From positions 1 to 39,798 of the forward strand of contig JADZGD010000045.1 of the NCBI GenBank assembly GCA_020854055.1: 39,798 bases of DNA, given 5' to 3'. Source of the stretch: Bryobacterales bacterium. GTDB taxonomy: Bacteria; Acidobacteriota; Terriglobia; Bryobacterales; Bryobacteraceae. How positions within the stretch are numbered: the stretch's first letter is position 1; each line of letters starts with the position of its first letter. The notes beneath the pieces are model-generated. The model ran no database searches. It saw nothing but the letters and a program-made list of their open reading frames with translations, and had not been told where the DNA came from. Below, in pieces: positions 33,214 to 39,798 of the stretch. Both the position numbers and the translations under genes were made by a program.

Positions 33214-33882
33214 TTACCAGTGAAGTTGCGGCCGCCGGCTATAGCGATCGCGGCCGCCCATGATCTTGATCAATAGTATGCCCACCAGGAAGCCGCCGAC
33301 ATGCGCCCAAACCGCAACGCCTCCCTGGGAAGCCTGCGAATAAGCGATGGATCCCAGGCCGCTGAACAGTTGCATGATGAACCAGTACACGAGCAGGAAT
33401 GGCGCGGGAATCTCGACAAACGTGATGAAGAAGAAGAATACCAGCGTCAGCACCCTGGCTTTGCGGAACTTGAGCAGGTAGGCGCCCATCACGCCGGCAA
33501 TCGCGCCGCTGGCGCCAATGGTGGGAACGCGCGAATAAGGGTTCATCAGCACCTGCACCAGCCCGGCGAACAGACCACAGGCGACGTAAAACAACACAAA
33601 TTTGAAGTGCCCGAGCACGTCCTCCACGTTGTCGCCGAAGATCCAGAGAAACAACATGTTACCGCCGATGTGCGCCCATCCGCCGTGCAGGAACATGGAC
33701 GTGAGCAACGTGGAGTACCGCAAGTGATCGGGAACGACGCCGTAGACCGCCACGAGGTGATTAAGCGAGTAAGGATCGAGTGAGATCTCGTACAGAAATA
33801 CAAGAACGTTAATGGCGATCAATATGATGGTAACGATCGGGCGTGAGTAACTCGGTTGCGTGTCACGAAGCGGAATCAGCAT
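33214..33882 (-). CDS. Rhomboid-family intramembrane serine protease
   Basis: 222 residues with six membrane helices. The catalytic Ser is in GASGAIAG and His in WAHVGGF; the FLHGGWAHIGGNMLFLW block is typical. It cuts membrane proteins within the lipid bilayer. It is six bases from the upstream kinase stop and abuts bshB1. Substrate unknown. Confidence 0.92.
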   Translation of the reverse strand: MLIPLRDTQPSYSRPIVTIILIAINVLVFLYEISLDPYSLNHLVAVYGVVPDHLRYSTLLTSMFLHGGWAHIGGNMLFLWIFGDNVEDVLGHFKFVLFYVACGLFAGLVQVLMNPYSRVPTIGASGAIAGVMGAYLLKFRKARVLTLVFFFFITFVEIPAPFLLVYWFIMQLFSGLGSIAYSQASQGGVAVWAHVGGFLVGILLIKIMGGRDRYSRRPQLHW

Positions 33883-33888
33883 GCAATA

Positions 33889-34848
33889 TCAAAAGGTGCG
33901 CGTGCGTCGCTGAAATTCCGGTTTGCCGCGCCGTCCGGGCCGGGCCATGAATTGGCGAATTTCGGAGAGAGTGGCGATACCGCCGCGCGCGCCTAGCGCG
34001 GTACAGTTCAAGGCAGCCATCGCATTGGAAAATTCCAGCGCCTCACCGATCGCCATGCCCTGTAGGACAGCATAGCAGAAGGCTCCATGGAAGACGTCCC
34101 CGGCACCGGTGGTGTCAACGCAATCGACGACGTAAGCCGGTGCATAGAAGAAGCGGCCATGGCAGCGGGCCAGCGCGCCCCAGGAGCCGAGCGTCATGGC
34201 GGCCACGCGCATCCCGTAGTCTTTCTGGATCAACTCTAGCGCCTTGAAAGGATCCGCTTCGCCGGTCCAACGCTCGGGAAATTCGGAACTGGCGATGAGG
34301 TAGTCTACGTTGGCGAGGACACGCTCGAAACCGTGATAAATGGTGTCGACATCGGCTGTGACGGGAATACCGGCGCCACGCGCGATGGCGGCAGCGCGAG
34401 CGGCCAGAGCAGTGTCATAACCGTCGATATGGAGCAGGCGTGCGGAAGTGATCACGTCCGCGCGAAGCTCGCCGGCTTCCATACGCAGGCATTCGGGATG
34501 GCGCCAGAAGACAGTACGCTCCCCGGTGCTGCGATCGACGACGATGAAGGCCGACTGGTTGGGACAGCCCTTGCGGACAACGACGCCATCGATGTTGAGA
34601 CCGCTGGCGCGCAGGCTCTCGATTTGGATTCTGCCACGTTCGTCGTCGCCGACAACGCCCGTGTAACTGGCGCGAAGTCCGAGCCGGGCACAAGCCACCA
34701 TGGCAGTAGCAACCTGCCCGCCGGGACTTACGATCTCGTCCGCGTAGAGCCCCTTACCGGCATAGGCGGGAAATTTGTCGACAAGGATCAGTGTGTCCGT
34801 CGCATTCAGACCGATACCGGCTACATCGAACTCAGGCATGGTATCCAT
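33889..34848 (-). CDS. PfkB-family carbohydrate kinase
   Basis: 319 residues. Signature 2 is clear: DTTGAGDVFHGAFCYAV, with the catalytic Asp in GAGD; an early GGQVATAMVACARLG block belongs to signature 1. Ribokinase-like sugar or nucleoside kinase; substrate is unknown. ATG at 34848 (MDTMPEFDVAG) is preferred although the frame is open to 34917, which would overlap the divergent gene. A TTTTCG-TT-CGAAAA dyad spans 34848-34861 at its start. Divergent from the uracil-DNA glycosylase. Confidence 0.9.
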   Translation of the reverse strand: MDTMPEFDVAGIGLNATDTLILVDKFPAYAGKGLYADEIVSPGGQVATAMVACARLGLRASYTGVVGDDERGRIQIESLRASGLNIDGVVVRKGCPNQSAFIVVDRSTGERTVFWRHPECLRMEAGELRADVITSARLLHIDGYDTALAARAAAIARGAGIPVTADVDTIYHGFERVLANVDYLIASSEFPERWTGEADPFKALELIQKDYGMRVAAMTLGSWGALARCHGRFFYAPAYVVDCVDTTGAGDVFHGAFCYAVLQGMAIGEALEFSNAMAALNCTALGARGGIATLSEIRQFMARPGRRGKPEFQRRTRTF

Positions 34849-34900
34849 TTTCGTTCGAAAACGACGGCGGACGGACAATGTAGGACAATAAATACATCCG

Positions 34901-35602
34901 ATGGATTCACTTCTCACCCGCTTGGACGATCTTGAGCGGAGAATAATCGAATGTCAGGCCTGCCCCCGGCTGATCGATCATTGCAAGACTGTCGCCCGTG
35001 TGAAACGGCGCGCCTTCCGCGACCAGGAATATTGGGGCAAGCCGGTGCCCTCGTTCGGAGACCCGCGGGCGCGGCTGTTGCTGCTCGGCCTGGCGCCGGC
35101 GGCGCACGGAGCGAACCGCACCGGAAGAATGTTCACTGGAGACCGCTCGGGCGATTTCCTCTACCGGGCACTGTTTGAAACCGGATTCGCCTCACAACCC
35201 GTCGCTGTTTCGCGCGATGACGGGCTGCGGCTGACCGATGCCTACATTACGGCCACGGTGCGCTGTGCCCCTCCCGACAACAAACCGACCCGGGAGGAGA
35301 TGAAAGCCTGCCGCCCGTTTCTCGAAGAGGAACTGGATCTGCTGCCGAACGTGAAGGTGGTGGTGGCGCTGGGCAAAATCGCCTCCGATACGTACCTTTC
35401 AATCTTGAAGGACCGCGGCGTCATTCGGAGCCGTGCGGCTTTTCCCTTCGCGCACAACCGGCTTCATAAGATCGCCGAGGGTCAACCGCTGCTGCTGTGC
35501 TCCTTCCACCCGAGCCAGCAAAACACTTCAACCGGACGGTTAACAGCGGCGATGCTGCGCGAAGTGTTCGAACACGCCAGAGCGCTGCTGGCAACTACTT
35601 GA
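34901..35602 (+). CDS. udgB: Family-5 uracil-DNA glycosylase
   Basis: 233 residues. It has the UdgB motifs GLAPAAHGANRTGRMFTGD and CSFHPSQQNTSTGRLT. Four Cys, C18 and C21 at the start, C122 and C137 later, are placed to bind a [4Fe-4S] cluster. It removes uracil and other damaged bases from DNA. The stop overlaps the convergent TPR gene by 8 bases. Confidence 0.95.
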   Translation: MDSLLTRLDDLERRIIECQACPRLIDHCKTVARVKRRAFRDQEYWGKPVPSFGDPRARLLLLGLAPAAHGANRTGRMFTGDRSGDFLYRALFETGFASQPVAVSRDDGLRLTDAYITATVRCAPPDNKPTREEMKACRPFLEEELDLLPNVKVVVALGKIASDTYLSILKDRGVIRSRAAFPFAHNRLHKIAEGQPLLLCSFHPSQQNTSTGRLTAAMLREVFEHARALLATT

Positions 35603-36686
35603 GCGCGCCCGCGGCTTCCCACTCGGCAAGTTGTTTCTTCGTAGCCTGAGCGGCAGCCGAATTGGGTTCGAGTTCTACATACTTGCGAAACTCGGCCGCA
35701 GCAGCCTTAATGTCGCCCCTCTGGGCGAGAACATTGCCCAGAATGAAGTGCGCTTTGGGAAATTCAGTGGCATCCGGACTGGCGGCGGCTGCGCGTGCCG
35801 GCCCCTCGGCGGCGCCGGGATTACCAAGCGACATTTGGGAGATGGCCATGTAATAGTTGGCTTCGCCAAGAGCCGGAAGCAATTTTAGCGTCTTCGCGGC
35901 CCAATCGGCGCACTCCTTAAAATGGCGCTGCTGCATTTCAAGTAAAGCGAGCGCCAGCATCGGGCTGACAAATTTGGGATCCGCCGTAGCCGCCTTTTCA
36001 AATGACTCCCTGGCGCTGGAGTAGTCCGTGTTCAACGCCTGAGCACGGCCAAGCAGATTCCACGCCTCGGCGTATGCGGGGTAGGCCGCCACGGCCTTCG
36101 TCAGTTGCTTGATCGCCTTGCCCGTGTCCGGCCGGGGCTTCTTCATCTCCTGGCCGGCCTTCTCGAAAAGCTGGCGGGCATTGTCCGGCGCCGCGGCCGA
36201 GTTTACGCTGATGAAGCTGCCCTCTCCCTTGGCGAGCGGGTGGAGAATAATAACGCCGATGTCGCTGGATTCAAAGACACTGCGGCGGCCGAGTTGGATC
36301 CGGCTGGAGCTATATCCGGCAAGTACGGCCTCCACCTCGCAATTCTGGAGATTGACATACGAGCGGTCCGGCCCCGTAGCACCGATTTGGCGGGAAGGAA
36401 GCTGGCTACGAGAATCCGGAGCCATCGCCGCCGGATCAGCGCCGAGGCGAAAGCTGAATTTGCCATTGCGATTGGTGTTGAACTGCGGCTCACGGCGGCC
36501 GTCACACCAGAGCACGATCAGCGCCGGATTCGGTGGCGCCTGGCCGTCCTCCATCTTCACCACCCCTGAAATGGTGAGTGCGCGAAACGTGGTCTGGCTC
36601 AAAGCAGGAAAAGCCAGGACGAAAACAAGCGCAAGGGCAACCGATAGCCGGACGGTACACCGCATCGTCCTCAAGGATACCCCCAT
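35595..36686 (-). CDS. Exported TPR protein
   Basis: 363 residues. A signal peptide (about 1-30, ending PALSQ) is followed by an Ig-like carboxypeptidase-type segment (about 35-150, ISGVVKMEDGQAPPNPALIVLWC and NRNGKFSFRLG) and four or five TPRs (about 185-355, GKAIKQLTKAVAAYPAYAEAWNLLGRAQAL). Such proteins are protein-interaction scaffolds. Starts at a Met with two downstream alternatives. Location in the periplasm is inferred. Confidence 0.83.
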   Translation of the reverse strand: MGVSLRTMRCTVRLSVALALVFVLAFPALSQTTFRALTISGVVKMEDGQAPPNPALIVLWCDGRREPQFNTNRNGKFSFRLGADPAAMAPDSRSQLPSRQIGATGPDRSYVNLQNCEVEAVLAGYSSSRIQLGRRSVFESSDIGVIILHPLAKGEGSFISVNSAAAPDNARQLFEKAGQEMKKPRPDTGKAIKQLTKAVAAYPAYAEAWNLLGRAQALNTDYSSARESFEKAATADPKFVSPMLALALLEMQQRHFKECADWAAKTLKLLPALGEANYYMAISQMSLGNPGAAEGPARAAAASPDATEFPKAHFILGNVLAQRGDIKAAAAEFRKYVELEPNSAAAQATKKQLAEWEAAGALK

Positions 36687-36704
36687 CTCGAACGCCGCCG
36701 CAGG

Positions 36705-38024
36705 CTAATCCGAGTCCGGTTGCGGATGTTTCCAAGGGGCCCGGTATCGCCGGGCGAGAAGGTGGTTCAACTCTTCATCGCCAACGGCCCGGCCGGTCGC
36801 GGCATCCCATTCGATGCTGCGGCCGGTCTTCATAGACAGGTTGGCCAGGATACAGCAGGCCGTGGAGATATAGCCCTGTTCAATATCGGCGATGGGACGG
36901 GTGCGGTTGTCGATGGCATGCAACATGTCCAGCATGTGATAGCGCACGGCCGGGGCTACCGGAAGCTCCAGATCCTTCTCCGCGCGGTCTTCCGGATACT
37001 GGTCCAACTCATAGACAACGTCGCGGTGGATCGGCTGAGCGCCGTTCTCAATGGGCAAATAGTCCCACCGCATGACGCTGGCTTTGAGCGTACCCCGCTC
37101 GCCGTAGAAAGTCGCGCCCCAGGTGTACTCTTTGTCGGGCGCCTGGCCCCACAACCGGTGCTGCCAGACCAGTTTGACGTCACCGAAATCGAACATCGCC
37201 TCCTGGGTATCGGAGATGTTCGGTTTGCCGCCTTTGTGGATAAGGATGCCGCCGGTAGATGAGATTGTTTTGGGCCATCCCAGGTTCATCATCCAGCGAA
37301 CCATGTCGAGCATGTGGATACCCATGTCGCCCATGATGCCGTTTCCGTACTCCATGAATGCCCGCCAACCCCGGGGATGGATTAGTGGATTAAAGGGACG
37401 CATAGGCGCCGGACCGGTCCAAAATTCGTAATCCAACTCGGGAGGCGGCGGGATGTCGGGAGGGTGCTGGGTGGGGCGCGGTGAGTAGCAGTAAATCTCC
37501 ACCAGGCCGATTTTGCCCAGCTTGCCGGCCTGAACGATCTGCTCGCGGGCATCCTTCAAGTGCGGGGTGCTGCGGCGCTGGGTGCCCACCTGGACAACCC
37601 GGCCATGTTTTCGCGCGGCCGCGAGCATGGCTTGAGCCTCGATGATATCGACGCTGATGGGCTTCTGCACGTAGACGTCGGCGCCGGCCTTGACGGCCGC
37701 GATCATGGCGAGAGCGTGCCAGTGGTCCGGGGTGGCGATGAGGACAATGTCGAGATCCTTCGGGCGGAGCATCTCGCGGTAATCGTGGTAAACGCGCGGC
37801 GTCTTGCCAGACTTCTGCCGGGTAGCCACGATCGCCGCGGCGCCTTCTACTGCCCGGCGGTCCACGTCACACAGGGAAACCACTTCCACGGGCGCGACCT
37901 GGATGAGGCGGAGCAGGTCCACCTTTCCATACCATCCACAGCCGATCAGGCCGACACGGCGCGGCTTGCCATTCATTGCCATCAGCGGGGCCGCGCCCGC
38001 ATGCAGAAATTGACGACGGTTCAT
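36705..38024 (-). CDS. Second Gfo/Idh/MocA oxidoreductase with Tat-like signal
   Basis: 439 residues. N-terminus MNRRQFLHAG is a twin-arginine start with a short hydrophobic stretch. Rossmann loop VGLIGCGWYG (24-33), PDHWHAL and QKP with K121 instead of EKP. Related in layout to the gene at 739-2025. Likely acts on exported glycosides or sugars; substrate unknown. It lies between the TPR gene and divergent polX. Confidence 0.9.
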   Translation of the reverse strand: MNRRQFLHAGAAPLMAMNGKPRRVGLIGCGWYGKVDLLRLIQVAPVEVVSLCDVDRRAVEGAAAIVATRQKSGKTPRVYHDYREMLRPKDLDIVLIATPDHWHALAMIAAVKAGADVYVQKPISVDIIEAQAMLAAARKHGRVVQVGTQRRSTPHLKDAREQIVQAGKLGKIGLVEIYCYSPRPTQHPPDIPPPPELDYEFWTGPAPMRPFNPLIHPRGWRAFMEYGNGIMGDMGIHMLDMVRWMMNLGWPKTISSTGGILIHKGGKPNISDTQEAMFDFGDVKLVWQHRLWGQAPDKEYTWGATFYGERGTLKASVMRWDYLPIENGAQPIHRDVVYELDQYPEDRAEKDLELPVAPAVRYHMLDMLHAIDNRTRPIADIEQGYISTACCILANLSMKTGRSIEWDAATGRAVGDEELNHLLARRYRAPWKHPQPDSD

Positions 38025-38063
38025 CGCTCATCTATCTTACAGCGGCGTCAATCCCTTACAATC

Positions 38064-39798
38064 ATGGGCGTGGAAAATCACGAGTACGCCCGCCTCTTAT
38101 CGGAAACCGCAGACCTGATGGAGATCGCGGCCGAGGACGGTTTCCGCATCCGTAGCTATCGCAATGCCGCCAGCGTGATTGAAGGCTACCCGGAACGCAT
38201 CGACGACATTCTGGCCGATCCCAACCGCTCCGTCACCGAGATTCCCGGCATCGGCAAGGGGATTGCGACGGTACTTCACGAGATTTCCGAAAGGGGAAGT
38301 TTTGAACGCCGGGACGAGATGCTGGAGAAGTATCCGCCTACGGCTCTGGAACTGCTGAAGATCCAGGGGCTGGGGCCGAAAAGCATCGCCCTGCTGTTTG
38401 CTCATTACCGCGTTTCGACGATCGACGATCTGGAGAAGATCTGCCGGGAGCACAAGTTACAACTGCTGCCTCGGATGGGCGCAAAACTTGAGGAGAAGGT
38501 TCTACGCTCCATCAGCCAATACCGGCGCAACGCCGGCCGGTTCCTGATCAATTTTGCCGATGAGATGGCGACAGAGTTGACCGAATACTTGAGCGTGCTG
38601 CCGGGAATCGATTCCATCACGCCGGCAGGCAGCCTGAGGCGAGGCAAGGAGACGGTGGGGGATCTCGACCTGCTGGTTTCGGGTCCGAAAGCCGCCGCCG
38701 CGCTGGACCGGTTCGTCGCCAATCCGCGCGTACACGAAGTGCTGGCCAAGGGGAGTAACAAAGCCAGCGCGAAAGTGGGGCTGGAAGGACTGCAGGTGGA
38801 CGTGCGCGCGCTGCCGACGGAAGACTACGGGGCCGCTCTGCAATACTTTACCGGCAGCAAGGAGCACAGCGTGGCGCTTCGCGGCCGGGCGCTCAAGATG
38901 GGGTACTCATTGAGCGAGTATGGGCTTACCCGGCTCGACAACAACCGGCGTGAAGCAGGCCGAACGGAAGAGGAACTCTACGCTGCCCTGGGACTGGATT
39001 GGATTCCACCCGAAATGCGAGAGAACAGCGGCGAGATCGAGGCCGCTGCCGAACACCGGTTGCCTTCGCTGGTGGAGTTGAACGACATCCACGGCGACCT
39101 GCACATGCATACGCGCGAGACCGACGGCCGCGCGACGTTGGAAGAGATGGTGGCAGCGGCCAAGCAACGCGGGTACGAGTACGTGGCCATTACCGATCAT
39201 TCGAAAGCCCTGGCCATGGCCAACGGTTTGGATGAGAAGCGCGTGGTGGCGTTCGCGCGCCAGGTTCGCCAAATCAACGCCGGGGGGAACCTGGGCATTC
39301 ACGTCTTCTCAGGCCTGGAGTGCGATATCCGGCGCGATGGGGCGATGGACATCGAGTGGGACGCGCTGGCGGAACTGGATTACGTGATCGGTAGCGTGCA
39401 CAGTTACATGAATCTGGAAACCGCCGCAATGACCGATCGGCTGATGAAGGCGCTGGAGTGCCCCCACTTGACGGCGTTTGGGCATCCCACCGGCCGTGTA
39501 CTGCTACAGCGCGACGCATTCACATTCGATTTCGAAAAAATCGCTGCCGAAGCGGCGCGGCGCGGGGTGGCCATGGAAATCAATGCCAGTCCGGAGAGGT
39601 TGGATCTGAGCGCGCCGCTGATACGGGCGGCAAAAAATAAGGGGTGCCGCTTCGTGATTTCGACCGACAGCCATCACCCGAAACATCTGGCGAACATGCG
39701 CTACGGAGTGCTGATGGCGCGCCGGGGCTGGCTGGAAGCCGGCGACATTATCAATACCCGCAAACTGAAACCATTCACGAAGTTAATTCGTAGGAATC
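38064..39798 (+). CDS. polX: DNA polymerase/3'-5' exonuclease PolX (3' end outside window)
   Basis: At least 578 residues, still open at the right edge, where the family usually ends, so nearly complete. An HhH region (about 50-130) is followed by the polymerase-beta-like palm with [17 protein letters not shown] and QVDVRAL for metals. From about residue 345 the PHP domain holds the exonuclease motifs [47 protein letters not shown] and STDSHHP, all intact. The protein fills gaps and trims ends in base-excision repair. The start is the ATG at 38064, with no strong ribosome site; it is divergent from the oxidoreductase across 39 bases. Confidence 0.96.
   Translation, partial: MGVENHEYARLLSETADLMEIAAEDGFRIRSYRNAASVIEGYPERIDDILADPNRSVTEIPGIGKGIATVLHEISERGSFERRDEMLEKYPPTALELLKIQGLGPKSIALLFAHYRVSTIDDLEKICREHKLQLLPRMGAKLEEKVLRSISQYRRNAGRFLINFADEMATELTEYLSVLPGIDSITPAGSLRRGKETVGDLDLLVSGPKAAAALDRFVANPRVHEVLAKGSNKASAKVGLEGLQVDVRALPTEDYGAALQYFTGSKEHSVALRGRALKMGYSLSEYGLTRLDNNRREAGRTEEELYAALGLDWIPPEMRENSGEIEAAAEHRLPSLVELNDIHGDLHMHTRETDGRATLEEMVAAAKQRGYEYVAITDHSKALAMANGLDEKRVVAFARQVRQINAGGNLGIHVFSGLECDIRRDGAMDIEWDALAELDYVIGSVHSYMNLETAAMTDRLMKALECPHLTAFGHPTGRVLLQRDAFTFDFEKIAAEAARRGVAMEINASPERLDLSAPLIRAAKNKGCRFVISTDSHHPKHLANMRYGVLMARRGWLEAGDIINTRKLKPFTKLIRRN

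Overview
This window looks like a chromosomal piece of an acidobacterium of the Solibacter/Bryobacter type (Bryobacterales). Supporting traits are the moderately high GC content, an Oar-like TonB-dependent receptor with an N-terminal carboxypeptidase-regulatory-like domain, Tat-exported Gfo/Idh/MocA oxidoreductases, and a membrane protein with the SPSF...KERVIGVNVFGR domain that is abundant in this phylum. That assignment is inference from gene content. I see no rRNA, tRNA, insertion sequence, prophage or CRISPR array; all 27 main genes look intact except the two cut by the window edges.

Layout. 1-6984: a truncated esterase, a Tat-type oxidoreductase, a large TonB-dependent receptor, and a divergent membrane protein sharing a promoter region with a repeated GTTACG motif. 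7078-9476: cydAB, a bd-type quinol oxidase. 9576-13478: an exported GH2 glycosidase, a small DUF1858 redox protein and an acetyl-CoA hydrolase/transferase family enzyme. 13468-20572: a universal stress protein and a cytochrome gene cluster with its regulator. 20620-22960: an M49-like metallopeptidase and a degenerate receiver protein. 22957-28136: a tight six-gene minus-strand run (rsmB, rpe, bamD, response regulator, yajQ, alpha/beta hydrolase). 28148-32198: an exported protein of unknown function and a large GH67/GH20-like exported protein. 32473-35602: bshB1, rhomboid protease, PfkB kinase, and divergent family-5 uracil-DNA glycosylase. 35595-39798: TPR lipoprotein-like/exported protein, a second Tat-type oxidoreductase, and polX running off the end.

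The most interesting part is 14435-20572. Five minus-strand genes encode a 70-residue monoheme cytochrome c, a pseudo-receiver protein with a CxxC tail, a two-helix membrane protein, a nine-heme cytochrome c fused to a diheme-b-type membrane domain (the architecture of Geobacter CbcL), and a NapC/NirT-like six-heme membrane cytochrome. Divergently placed is a sigma-54 activator with a Cys-containing PAS domain. Directly in front of the monoheme gene is a full sigma-54 promoter match (TGGCAC-N5-TTGCT), with dyad symmetries farther upstream that could be activator sites. Together this reads as a sigma-54-controlled menaquinol-to-periplasm electron-transfer module, next to a bd oxidase, in an organism where such a module would be of interest.

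The rest combines polysaccharide/glycoside use (GH2, GH67-like, esterase, exported oxidoreductases, TonB receptor), envelope assembly (BamD), DNA repair (UDG, PolX) and thiol redox metabolism (BshB1).
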